Assembly (NCBI GenBank): GCA_964554415.1
Contig: CAZKON010000008.1
Coordinates: forward strand, 1 to 33,895
Length of the DNA stretch: 33,895 bases
Source: JAGVXD01 sp964554415
GTDB lineage: Archaea; Nanobdellota; Nanobdellia; Pacearchaeales; GW2011-AR1
Direction: 5' to 3'
Part shown: piece by piece, positions 6,934 to 15,062 of the stretch
Position numbering within the stretch: the first letter of the stretch is position 1
How the letters are laid out: each line of letters starts with the position of its first letter
Program-made: the position numbers and the translations under genes
The notes under the pieces: generated by a model
What the model was told of the DNA's origin: nothing
The model's database searches: none
What the model saw: only the letters and a program-made list of their open reading frames with translations

Positions 6934-9030
6934 TTAAGCTTTTTGGTCAGCCATCGTGCGAGCAGTTGAAAGTGAGTGAGCAATTGTATCCACTTCAGAT
7001 ACGTCACCAGTCTTGCGAAGGCGAATTATGTTATCAACAAAGCTCTCAATCTTTTGCTCATGGCTTACGATAATCAGCTGCTCAACGTTTAACTCTTCTA
7101 ACACATCACGTATTTTGTCTATTTGCCCCTCTGAGAATCCATCTGTAGGCTCATCGAGGATTACTATATCACTCGTCTTAATCTGACTTAATACTGAATT
7201 AATTGTTTGATTAAGTGCCAAACGATAAGCGAGCGCAACTGCAGTGCGTTCGCCTCCTGAAAGAAATGAGTAATCCATCTCAAAATCTCCCTGCATAATT
7301 ACAGGAGTGAAATTCTCATCGAGTTGCACTTCAAACGCTTCACCTGCAATCATGTGAAACCAGCTGCTGAAAACACGGGAGAATTCGCGCCTTAGTTTCA
7401 TCATCACCTGCACTTCTGTAAAGTCTATGAGCATGATAAACTGATTTGACAGCCAGTCAATTACTTCGAGCAGACGCTTTAACTTATCTTCGAGCAATTC
7501 CTTCTGCACAATTTGCGCCTGCACGCGTGAAATCTCTTCCAGTGTGATTTCTAACTCTTTTCTTAATTCTGCTATTCCTATTTCTGAATTTTTCTCAGCG
7601 AGAAATGCTTTTTTGAGCTCTTCTTGCTTAAGACGAGAGTGAGTGTCAAATTTTGAGAACGATAAAATCTCTCCTTTGAGATTGTTAATGTGCTTCTCCA
7701 AGAATTCTATATCTCTCTGAAGTGTTTCTTGCTGCTTAGTTATTTCAGCCAGTTTTTTCTGTGAATTCTCTATGTACTCAATCTTCGAACGCAGAATTTC
7801 CCATTCGATTTTCTGTTTTTCAAGCAGTTCTGTCGCGGATTTTTTTTCTTCTAAGATCCTCGTTAGTGAGGCATGCTGCTCGCGGAGGCTTTCGAGCTGT
7901 TTCTTGATATCAACTAATTTCCCTTCTGTTTCATTTAAGATATTATGCTTATGTGCATCTGGAACGTCCTGCAAACAAGTCGGGCATATATTAATCTTGA
8001 AGATACGTTCTTTTTTTGCCTTGAATTCTAATTGTGCCTGTCCTAATGAGGAAATATTGCTCATGAGTACGACATCCTTATGATTTAACAGCACGAGTTC
8101 TTCTTTAACAGCTTTGAGTGCAGAAGTGCATGCAATGTACTGAGATTCATTGTATGACTTCCCTGAAGAAGCTAATAATCTTGCAATCTCTTTCTGCTCT
8201 CTGGCGACTGCTGCAAGATTTTCCTGCTTTAGTGCAATCAAAATTGTTGTTTTTTCAACTTCTTTCTCAAATTTTTCTTTTTCCCTGAGACTTTTCTCTA
8301 CTTCTGCAATTTCCAGTTCAAGCGCTTTTCTTTGTGTGATGCACTCTTTCCAGACTTTTTCTTGTTTTTCGATATTCACAGCCAATTCCTTGCTCTTAGT
8401 GTTTATCACAGTTAATCTAACCTTATCATATTCTATAGTTTTTACCTCTCCCTGAAGAATTTTCGTCTCTTCCTTGAGCCGATTTATGAGAAAAGTAAGG
8501 TTTTCGCGAATGCGCTTATATTTATCAATTCCGAAGATATGACGGAGTACATTAAGCCGCGTTTCTGTATCCTCTATGATAATTTGTTTCATTTGTTCTT
8601 GTGGAGTATATACAGTGTATCTATAGAGAATGTTGTTCTTTTTCACGAACTCTGCTGGATAGCCAAGGAGCGCAAGAATCTTTGTCTTTAATTCTGTGAC
8701 TGAATACTCCTGCATCTCGCCGTCTAGAGTCAAAGCAGTATAATCGCTGACTATTGAGCGGTTTTCTCTCTTTAGATGGCGCTCGACTATAACCTCATGA
8801 CTATCTATTTCACATTCAAGAATTACTTCTCCGAGGGTTGCATCATGACGAAGCAAAGCAGAACCTTTCTGCCCTGGTTGCAGACCGAAAAGTGCATATT
8901 CTATGGCAAGCAGGAGAGTCGTCTTTCCAGAGCCCACATCTCCTGCGAGCAAAAGCGAACCTTCTGGAAACTCGATGCTCTGACTCTGGTAGCTTCTGAT
9001 ATTCTTTAGATGAACTTTTTTTATTTTCAT
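6934..9030 (-). CDS. rad50: Rad50 ATPase of the Mre11-Rad50 complex
   Basis: ABC-type ATPase that works with Mre11 in double-strand-break end processing. Seen: Walker A GDVGSGKT (30-37), Q-loop (Q144 in YTPQEQ), two long coiled-coil arms (about 170-330 and 360-520) around the zinc hook CPTC (349-352), ABC signature SGGER (591-595) and Walker B VILDEP (623-628). At 698 residues it is shorter than the roughly 880 of well-studied archaeal Rad50; the loss falls in the coiled coils. Its start overlaps the mre11 stop by four bases, so the two are translationally coupled. It may be labelled SbcC in some annotations. Confidence 0.93.
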   Translation of the reverse strand: MKIKKVHLKNIRSYQSQSIEFPEGSLLLAGDVGSGKTTLLLAIEYALFGLQPGQKGSALLRHDATLGEVILECEIDSHEVIVERHLKRENRSIVSDYTALTLDGEMQEYSVTELKTKILALLGYPAEFVKKNNILYRYTVYTPQEQMKQIIIEDTETRLNVLRHIFGIDKYKRIRENLTFLINRLKEETKILQGEVKTIEYDKVRLTVINTKSKELAVNIEKQEKVWKECITQRKALELEIAEVEKSLREKEKFEKEVEKTTILIALKQENLAAVAREQKEIARLLASSGKSYNESQYIACTSALKAVKEELVLLNHKDVVLMSNISSLGQAQLEFKAKKERIFKINICPTCLQDVPDAHKHNILNETEGKLVDIKKQLESLREQHASLTRILEEKKSATELLEKQKIEWEILRSKIEYIENSQKKLAEITKQQETLQRDIEFLEKHINNLKGEILSFSKFDTHSRLKQEELKKAFLAEKNSEIGIAELRKELEITLEEISRVQAQIVQKELLEDKLKRLLEVIDWLSNQFIMLIDFTEVQVMMKLRREFSRVFSSWFHMIAGEAFEVQLDENFTPVIMQGDFEMDYSFLSGGERTAVALAYRLALNQTINSVLSQIKTSDIVILDEPTDGFSEGQIDKIRDVLEELNVEQLIIVSHEQKIESFVDNIIRLRKTGDVSEVDTIAHSLSTARTMADQKA

Positions 9031-10175
9031 AGTGTGAGTATCTTACGGTTTTCTGCGATGAGGCGCTCTTCAAAAACTGAAGATTTTTCATCTTCGCCTT
9101 TTTCTATCTGTAATGATTTTATCAAGGGGAAAATGTATGCATTAAGCGCATTCGGATGCCCCTCTTCGAATTTGTGGATAATCTGTTGTTCCATGTCCTG
9201 CGTATCTGAAAAGTCAAATGTTATCTCCTGCTCAGCCATCTGCAGCTTAGTTGTACTCTTGAGAAAGACATATGCTCCCTGCTTCTTAGCATAGCTTTCT
9301 ATTTTTGTAAAATCTATGTCTGAAGTCTTGCCTTTCTCCAAGAAACCATAAAGTTTGACTATTAGTATTTTGTCGCGGAGACTTTCTTTTTCAAGACGCT
9401 TGAGAATCTCTTCAGTGACTATCAGAGCATTAGTAATCTCAATAGTCATACTTATTACGGGCTTTAGTTTAAGCTCCTGCCTTTTAATCACACCATTGTC
9501 TACTATGTAAAATGAGCCTCCACCTAATTCTTCGAGTTCTGCAAGATTATTTGGAAAGATTGGTCCACAATAAACGCGGCCCTCTTTTTGATAGTTGATG
9601 TGCAGATGTGCGAGAGCCAAATAGCCTACTGGTGGAAGCATGCGCTCGTCTACTGCTTTAATAGGTAGTGCCCCAACTGCATCCCTGATAGCTGTATGCA
9701 ACATCAGAATCTTGAAGAAGCCAGGAGCATCCTGCAACTTTATTCTTTCAATGTCTTCTACCTCGAGGCTAGATTTCTTACCAGGATATCCATAAATGGC
9801 AACGTCCTTGTAGATTGTTGGTTCCAGTAGAATTTTTTCATTGCGCTCTTCGAACAGCGCAATATTCTTGCAAAAACCTGCTTTTTCAAGAACATCGAGA
9901 AAGGTCTTTCCAGATGCAGAATAGTCGTGACTACCTGCGATAATGAATACAGGTATTTTTGCGTCAACTAGCTTGCGGAATTCCTTGAATGTGTCTTTTA
10001 GCGTATCAATCGGGGGGTATGCTGAATCGAAGAGGTCACCTGCTATGAGAACAAAATCAACCTTCTCGCGAATACATATCTCAACTGCACGTTGAAATGA
10101 GTTAAAATTCAACTCCTTTAATTCTGGCTGTCGCCAACCTCCAAGGTGGCAGTCTCCCATGTGGGCAAACTTCAT
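9027..10175 (-). CDS. mre11: Mre11 nuclease of the Mre11-Rad50 complex
   Basis: Manganese-dependent exo/endonuclease partner of Rad50. The calcineurin-like phosphoesterase motifs are present in order: HMGDCHLG (metal ligands D8, H10), IAGDLFD (D47), IAGSHDYS (81-84 is GSHD where GNHD is commonest), LMLHTAIRD and LALAHLHI. The capping and Rad50-binding region fills the C-terminal third. The ATG at 10175 was chosen because a TATA box (10196-10207) is centred about 26 nt upstream; an in-frame TTG at 10190 would lie only about 12 nt from the TATA box. It is first gene of the mre11-rad50 operon. Confidence 0.92.
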   Translation of the reverse strand: MKFAHMGDCHLGGWRQPELKELNFNSFQRAVEICIREKVDFVLIAGDLFDSAYPPIDTLKDTFKEFRKLVDAKIPVFIIAGSHDYSASGKTFLDVLEKAGFCKNIALFEERNEKILLEPTIYKDVAIYGYPGKKSSLEVEDIERIKLQDAPGFFKILMLHTAIRDAVGALPIKAVDERMLPPVGYLALAHLHINYQKEGRVYCGPIFPNNLAELEELGGGSFYIVDNGVIKRQELKLKPVISMTIEITNALIVTEEILKRLEKESLRDKILIVKLYGFLEKGKTSDIDFTKIESYAKKQGAYVFLKSTTKLQMAEQEITFDFSDTQDMEQQIIHKFEEGHPNALNAYIFPLIKSLQIEKGEDEKSSVFEERLIAENRKILTL

Positions 10176-10195
10176 ACTTGTGCAAACCAAGAATG

Positions 10196-10207
10196 CTTAT
10201 TTATAGA
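10196..10207 (-). promoter_or_regulatory. TATA box of the mre11-rad50 operon
   Basis: CTATAAATAAGC on the minus strand, centred 26-27 nt upstream of the ATG at 10175, decides that start over the upstream TTG. Confidence 0.6.
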
Positions 10208-10249
10208 TTGTTGTACTCTGTCGGCTGTGCCATGGCTCAAGAAGAACAA

Positions 10250-11959
10250 TTATGCTGGCACCGGATTAATGCATCTTCCGTTCGTACAGGAAGAACATGT
10301 GTAGGTTTTTTCTATAATCTGCGCGTTGCTACAATAGTATTCTGTAAGAGTCTTGACAGAACCTTGTGTTGTGCAAATATCTGCCTTTGTTATCGGTTTC
10401 TTTGTGGTTGTGCCTGCTGTTTCAGGCAGGTCTCCACTATCACTATCCACACATACCATCGTAAACGCCGTGTTTACTTCTAAATCATTTTTTACTTCAA
10501 CTGTACAAGTCGTTTCACGTTCTACACCTGCTGCAGGAGGCGGGCTGTTAAGACAAGTTGAAACTCCTGCCCAGCCAGAGAATCTGCTCTCAGCAGGAAC
10601 TGTTGCTGTGGCAATAAAGTCAAGAATATCTCCGACAACTGCTTGTGTATTGCACTGTGTTGTACATTCTGAAACTAGCACTTCTGTGCCGCGTTTTATT
10701 GTCAGCTTTCCTTTCGCGCTCCCATCTTCTATCGGAATAACTCCTGCTAAAATACTCACTGCAGAGCCAAGAGGCAGAGGTGCTGGAGTGACTTGTATAG
10801 TGAGCTCGTTGGAAAGAGAGTTTACATTCATGTTGTCTATTGCATACGCTACAAATTTATGCTCCCCTGTTGAGCGAGGGCTAAGCGAAAGGTCATATAC
10901 TCCGCCTGAACCTGAGGATTTGGTACCTAACTGTCTTGTTTCACCATTGAGAGAATCGAAGACTTCATTGAACTGCACTTCCTTAATTGTCCCATCTGAA
11001 TCACTTGCATGCGCGCGCAGAATAAGAGAGTCGCGCGATGTAAATTGTGATGCAATATCTCCGTCTGCATTTAGTATTTCGAGAGTAACTATTGGTGGAG
11101 TATTTTGTGTATAGAAAAGTGTGACTGGAGCAGAGAAACCCTTGCTTCCTTTGTTGTCGTATGCAACTGCTGTATAAATATATTGTCCAGGGTTATACTC
11201 TGCAGAAGAGATGGAGAGCGTTACTACGTAGTGTCCTGTACCTGTTGCAGGATATTTGTTCTCGCTTCCTTCGCTTTGTGCGACTGCGCGTTGTAATAAT
11301 TCTACTTTAGAGATAGTACCATCACAATCAGCCGCAGTAATATCAAATTGAAGAGAAGAAGTGTCGCTAATCGGATAACTCTTTCCTGATGTAGGCGTTG
11401 TAATAGAAACTTCTGGGAGAGAGTTATCCGCAATGCAAACAACGCGCTGTGTGACTACTGAGTCGCTACATATTGAAAACTTTTCAGGAGTGCCGACAAA
11501 CGGCTGTATTTCTAAGTCGAGCGTGCCTGGGTCTATTGCTTGAGGATTCTCATAACGCGTTGTAAAAGTCGTGCTGCTGCTGGGAAGCAAGCCTGTCTCT
11601 GTTCTTCCGCTTGCATCAAGATGATTAAAAAAGAGCTTGTTTTGGTTTATGAGTTCCTTGACATCATTTTCTGGAGCGCCGAGACGAAGATATGCGCCGC
11701 TGACCTTGTGGTTGCCCTTGTTTTCCAAGACAGAAGTAAAATCAACAGTTGTTGTAGTTATGCCGCAAGCAGGTTTTACCTGCAACACTGAACAGCCCGC
11801 GTCTTTCAAAACCAGACTTATGTCATCTGTGCATTCGAACCTTTCTTTAGGGGAGTACAAAGTGAGATAAGCATAAATTAGGACAAAGAGACCTACCACA
11901 ATAATTACAATTAGTACATAGCTGAGCATTTCGCTTACACCTTTTTTTGAGAATTTCAT
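10250..11959 (-). CDS. Pilin-like secreted protein with two Ig-like domains
   Basis: A 569-residue surface protein. It starts with a class III (prepilin) signal: basic 'MKFSKKG', then VSEMLSYVLIVIIVVGLFVL, so cleavage by an archaeal prepilin peptidase after Gly7 is likely and the hydrophobic helix would be retained. Two repeats around residues 185-285 and 290-395 look like bacterial-type Ig domains ('DCDGTISKVELLQ' and 'DSDGTIKEVQFNE'). A third beta-rich module and a cysteine-rich tail (about 505-565, ending CSSCTNGRCI) follow. It is the last of four consecutive pilin-like genes. A TATA-like AT stretch at 11987-11997 hints at an internal promoter. Probably a minor pilin or adhesin. Confidence 0.7.
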   Translation of the reverse strand: MKFSKKGVSEMLSYVLIVIIVVGLFVLIYAYLTLYSPKERFECTDDISLVLKDAGCSVLQVKPACGITTTTVDFTSVLENKGNHKVSGAYLRLGAPENDVKELINQNKLFFNHLDASGRTETGLLPSSSTTFTTRYENPQAIDPGTLDLEIQPFVGTPEKFSICSDSVVTQRVVCIADNSLPEVSITTPTSGKSYPISDTSSLQFDITAADCDGTISKVELLQRAVAQSEGSENKYPATGTGHYVVTLSISSAEYNPGQYIYTAVAYDNKGSKGFSAPVTLFYTQNTPPIVTLEILNADGDIASQFTSRDSLILRAHASDSDGTIKEVQFNEVFDSLNGETRQLGTKSSGSGGVYDLSLSPRSTGEHKFVAYAIDNMNVNSLSNELTIQVTPAPLPLGSAVSILAGVIPIEDGSAKGKLTIKRGTEVLVSECTTQCNTQAVVGDILDFIATATVPAESRFSGWAGVSTCLNSPPPAAGVERETTCTVEVKNDLEVNTAFTMVCVDSDSGDLPETAGTTTKKPITKADICTTQGSVKTLTEYYCSNAQIIEKTYTCSSCTNGRCINPVPA

Positions 11960-11998
11960 TCTACTTTGCCAATACTATGCTCTCTTGCTATTTATAAG

Positions 11999-13186
11999 TT
12001 ATTGTGCACTTACGCACTTTCCCACCGAATAAGTAACTCCATCAATTATCGTATTTTCAGTTCTACAGGTTGTACCTTGACCGAATAGAGAGCAAGAATT
12101 TTGATTGAAAGAAACCACGAAGCTATCTAGAACAGGCTCATATACATTAGTATATAGTCTAAAAAAGTCTATCCAGGTATTACCGTTACAACGATCATAA
12201 TATCCAACTGTACGGCTTCCATCTGGATAATTTTTTAATATAACCCCTGGATATGAGAATTCATCTAGTGTGTATTTAATTCGAGGAATAGTAAACGCGC
12301 GCGAGGTGCTTCCTCCACTCGAAACCGGCACTTTCTCTAGCTTATTTCCATTGTAAACATAAAGGAATGATTCTATTTTATAAGTACTTAATGACTGCAG
12401 TCCTCCAAATTGTATAGAATATGCGCTTCCCTCGCGTGTCTCACTCTGGCGCGTCTCAACAAGACTCCAGATTGTCCCTTCTTTTCTGTATAGGCTAGCT
12501 TCAAAATTGTCAACGTAATCGGATATTGTAGAAGAAGGAGTTATAGATGTCTTGACTTGATCATAGCGGTATAACGTTGCTAGATTGGGTATATTTTCCA
12601 CTAGTGGATACTCATATGTTCCAGAAACAAAGGCAGGAACTCCGCCGGGCAGCAGAGGATACTCACATTGTACTATTTTGATAGTAATTGCTTTTTCACA
12701 GAGTGCAAGATTGCCCGGTGTTCCGATTACTGGTTGCACTTCAATAGAATACGTTCCAGAACGAGAAATAGAAAGAGTGTCTCTATATGATTGAGAGATT
12801 GAATGACCTGGAGGAAGTTCATATTTTCCTTCTGCTGTCGCTACATTGGTGAAAAAAATCTTGTCATCATTGAGAAGGTTCTTTACTTCCTGATCCTTTG
12901 CACCCATGCGCACATATGCGCCGTCAATTGAATTCCTCCCTTTATTTTCTAAAGTGATATCCAGAGTTGAGATTGGGGGAATATTTTTCTTAAAAATAAG
13001 TTTGCAAGTCGCATCAGAAACTATCAATGCAACACCTTCAGGGCACTCTGGCCTGTCTTTTGGCGTCTGCACCTGAAGATATGTGTAGATGATGATGCTG
13101 ATACTAAATGCCACAATAATCATCGCAACGTACGCCACCATTTCAGTGACTGCGCGTTTTTCATGAGGTATGGAAGAGATTTTCAT
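11999..13186 (-). CDS. Pilin-like secreted protein
   Basis: A 395-residue protein with an N-terminal prepilin-type segment ('HEKRAVTEMVAYVAMIIVAF') in which R-A replaces the usual K/R-G before the hydrophobic helix, so processing is less certain. The region just after the helix ('PKDRPECPEGVALIVSDATC') and the block around residues 60-175 align by eye with the same parts of the flanking genes, showing that the three descend from one another. The rest is beta-rich with several cysteines and no family I recognise. Its ATG follows the upstream stop codon by one base, indicating translational coupling. Confidence 0.65.
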   Translation of the reverse strand: MKISSIPHEKRAVTEMVAYVAMIIVAFSISIIIYTYLQVQTPKDRPECPEGVALIVSDATCKLIFKKNIPPISTLDITLENKGRNSIDGAYVRMGAKDQEVKNLLNDDKIFFTNVATAEGKYELPPGHSISQSYRDTLSISRSGTYSIEVQPVIGTPGNLALCEKAITIKIVQCEYPLLPGGVPAFVSGTYEYPLVENIPNLATLYRYDQVKTSITPSSTISDYVDNFEASLYRKEGTIWSLVETRQSETREGSAYSIQFGGLQSLSTYKIESFLYVYNGNKLEKVPVSSGGSTSRAFTIPRIKYTLDEFSYPGVILKNYPDGSRTVGYYDRCNGNTWIDFFRLYTNVYEPVLDSFVVSFNQNSCSLFGQGTTCRTENTIIDGVTYSVGKCVSAQ

Positions 13187-13187
13187 A

Positions 13188-13721
13188 TTATGTAGTTAAC
13201 CTTATGCATTGTATCCTCTGTGTCAGAGTTGCCTGCTCGCAGAGTGCAAGATTCTTTGGCTCGCCGATGACTGGCTGTACTTCGAGGATGTTTGTTCCTT
13301 CAGCTACAGAATCAAAATCCACCAGTGTATTCATATAACGGAAAGTCTTCCCGGGAAGCAGTTCTGATGAGCCTGATTCTGGAATTATAGCAAAGAAAAT
13401 ATTCTCTTTATTTATCAATGTCCTGATTGATGTGCCAGGAGAACCTAAGCGGAGATATGCTCCTGAAATACTTCTTTTACCGCGATTCTCAAGCAGCGCA
13501 TTTATCTGGACATCTCCATTGTTCATTATAACGCAAGTAGTATCAGCTGGATCAACTATTAGTAGAACGTCATTGCCACAGGAAGCACGCGCTTTTGGGG
13601 CCTGAAGTTGGAGATATGCATAGACCGCTACGCTAAGAGCAATAACTATGATAAGCACTAGAACATAGCTCAGCATCTCGCTAACTCCGCGTTTACTTGC
13701 GATAGACAACAACCTGCTCAT
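13188..13721 (-). CDS. Short pilin-like protein
   Basis: A 177-residue protein with a clear class III signal (SKRGVSEML followed by a 20-residue hydrophobic helix). It consists only of the prepilin helix and the compact beta domain shared with the two downstream genes, so it may be the major structural pilin of the set. Conserved in all three: a P-K-x-R-x-x-C element just after the helix, a C near residue 57, 'GAYLRLG' around residue 83, and 'EVQPVIGEPKNLALCE' near residue 147. Start and stop overlap neighbouring genes (29 bases and adjacent), typical of an operon. Confidence 0.7.
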   Translation of the reverse strand: MSRLLSIASKRGVSEMLSYVLVLIIVIALSVAVYAYLQLQAPKARASCGNDVLLIVDPADTTCVIMNNGDVQINALLENRGKRSISGAYLRLGSPGTSIRTLINKENIFFAIIPESGSSELLPGKTFRYMNTLVDFDSVAEGTNILEVQPVIGEPKNLALCEQATLTQRIQCIRLTT

Positions 13722-14358
13722 TCTTCACCTTTTTCCGGATTACAAAATAGAAGTTTTGCCCGGGTTTCAGTTCGAATGGAGGAGACTCCAAAACGCGCTC
13801 CTGTATATTTTGCTTTTGTGAAGCAATTGTCCCTGTCCCGGTTGATGTTTGCTGTACCAAAGCATCCTTAAATTTTACACGGATTTTAACCTTTTTCTTT
13901 TCTTGTTGTGCCCCTGCTGAGCGAGCAGTGTTTCTTGATTGTATACCTCGCGCCGCCGCAGAGCCGTCTGTGCCTGAAGTGCTGCCATCAACCAGAGTTA
14001 CATCTGAACCAGAAGATCCCGCAGAAGTATCAAGGCGTTTGATACATTCCAATGCTCCAGTTCTGCAAGCTTCGCTGTCTGGATTCCCGTGAAAAATAAC
14101 GAAAGTGCTGTCTGGATTCTGCAGCTGATAATACTCTGCTAGCTTTTTCAGATTTGCCTGAATTTCAGATTCGGTATTTCCGCGCACCATACCTGAATCA
14201 TACGTTTGTTGCAGCTCTGCGTAAAGCTCCTCTGATAAATCATAAACCTGCGTATCTGAGCGTTCTATATATGCAGAATTGTAAAGTGTGCTGAAACCAA
14301 TTGCTATTCCTGAAATTAAAAGTGCTGCAATGAGGAAGAATTGTCCCTGCTTTTTCAT
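13693..14358 (-). CDS. Pilin-like or membrane-anchored extracellular protein, first gene of the pilin operon
   Basis: A 221-residue protein beginning MKKQGQFFLIAALLISGIAI, which can be read as a class III signal (basic residues, G-Q, hydrophobic helix) or a simple N-terminal anchor. The outer part has a helical region (about 35-75), a short cysteine pair (C98, C104), a Ser/Gly/Thr-rich low-complexity section (about 110-145) and a basic beta-rich end. It resembles small operon-leading proteins of archaeal pilus clusters, but I cannot name a family. A TATA box (14380-14389) is centred 26 nt upstream, giving a leaderless start for the four-gene operon. Its 3' end overlaps the next gene by 29 bases. 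Confidence 0.6.
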   Translation of the reverse strand: MKKQGQFFLIAALLISGIAIGFSTLYNSAYIERSDTQVYDLSEELYAELQQTYDSGMVRGNTESEIQANLKKLAEYYQLQNPDSTFVIFHGNPDSEACRTGALECIKRLDTSAGSSGSDVTLVDGSTSGTDGSAAARGIQSRNTARSAGAQQEKKKVKIRVKFKDALVQQTSTGTGTIASQKQNIQERVLESPPFELKPGQNFYFVIRKKVKNEQVVVYRK

Positions 14359-14379
14359 TGCAGGATAAGAGAATGAGAG

Positions 14380-14389
14380 TTTTTATATG
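14380..14389 (-). promoter_or_regulatory. TATA box of the pilin operon
   Basis: CATATAAAAA on the minus strand, centred 26 nt from the ATG at 14358; no other comparably strong promoter precedes the four genes. Confidence 0.6.
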
Positions 14390-14471
14390 TTGCCCTGCCG
14401 AACTTCAGTTTAATTATTCGTATATAATTTATATACGACTTTAATCCATTATACCATCTCGTTCCTCTCTT

Positions 14472-14525
14472 GCTGCGGACTTCCTCGGCTAAAGAGCTGC
14501 GGACTTCCTCGCTGCGGAGTTGCTG
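14472..14525. repeat. Short direct repeats downstream of the SRP RNA
   Basis: GCTGCGGACTTCCTC occurs exactly at 14472-14486 and 14496-14510, and a partial third copy (GCTGCGGAGTTG) follows at 14511-14522. The repeats lie just past the 3' end of the SRP RNA. No function is apparent; on the minus strand they read GAGGAAGTCCGCAGC. Confidence 0.5.
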
Positions 14526-14557
14526 CGCTAACTCGTTTTCTGCGAGCTTATGAAAAG

Positions 14558-14814
14558 TGTAGACAGGGAGGTTGCTTGGCTTTAATCGGCGAGGCTCTTC
14601 GCCCTTTCTCGGCTTTGCGACCCTGCAAGCACCATGCATCCTGATGAGGGCTGCTCCGATCAAGGCCTGACCCGTTTCACAGGAGCACGATCGAACAGGA
14701 CAAAACGTCAACGTCCGGGAGAAGACTCACAGGTCTCCACCGCACGCGCTCCTTTCAGCCCACCATGACGCCCGTTTGTGAAAAGCGCGGGGCGAGCGCG
14801 CTGGCTGGTCTACA
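14558..14814 (-). ncRNA. ffs: Signal recognition particle RNA (7S RNA)
   Basis: RNA scaffold of the signal recognition particle, needed for co-translational membrane targeting. On the minus strand the S-domain core is recognisable: GGGTCAGGCC (14664-14673), a short apical loop, then GGAGCAGCCC (14648-14657), as in helix 8. Upstream GTTGACGTTTTGTCCTG and AAACGGG resemble the same region of large archaeal/Bacillus SRP RNAs. The two ends pair: TGTAGAC (14814-14808) with GTCTACA (14564-14558). A TATA box lies 25 nt before the predicted 5' end. Length is about 257 nt, short for archaea (near 300). The helix-8 apex is TTGATC, not the usual GGAA-type tetraloop. Confidence 0.8.
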
Positions 14815-14834
14815 AAAATGATAATAAATGAGAG

Positions 14835-14841
14835 TTTATAA
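14835..14841 (-). promoter_or_regulatory. TATA box of the SRP RNA gene
   Basis: TTATAAA on the minus strand within GGCTTATAAACTC, centred 24-25 nt upstream of the predicted RNA 5' end at 14814, independently supports the RNA boundary. Confidence 0.6.
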
Positions 14842-14859
14842 GCCTAATGGGAAGCGAGC

Positions 14860-15018
14860 TTAAAATGATTCAATCTGTCTTTTAATCTTCCTTAAATCTG
14901 AACGTGCACGAGATGAGTAAATAGGTTGTGGAGGGAGATTGGCAAGCACCACCAGCAAGATTGCCAAGATAAAAGCCAAAATTCCGGTTGTAAGCAAAAG
15001 TATGAAGATGAGAGTCAT
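14860..15018 (-). CDS. Small single-pass membrane protein (52 aa)
   Basis: A 52-residue reading frame on the minus strand: MTLIFILLLTTGILAFILAI and onward to about residue 27 forms one transmembrane helix, followed by 'NLPPQPIYSSRARSDLRKIK', a basic tail ending QIESF. A TATA box (TTAAATA, 15040-15046) is centred 25 nt upstream of the ATG, the same spacing as the housekeeping genes, and the stop codon lies clear of the SRP RNA promoter. Promoter spacing and the coherent helix-plus-basic-tail design make it likely real despite its size. Function unknown. Confidence 0.6.
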   Translation of the reverse strand: MTLIFILLLTTGILAFILAILLVVLANLPPQPIYSSRARSDLRKIKRQIESF

Positions 15019-15062
15019 TTAATAAAAAACGAAGATAGCTATTTAACTATTATGAGAATTCA

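Noticed and set aside
14355..14711. A 118-codon minus-strand reading frame over the SRP RNA region
   Set aside because: It lies on top of the SRP RNA and the short direct repeats, has no family resemblance, and its composition follows the RNA.
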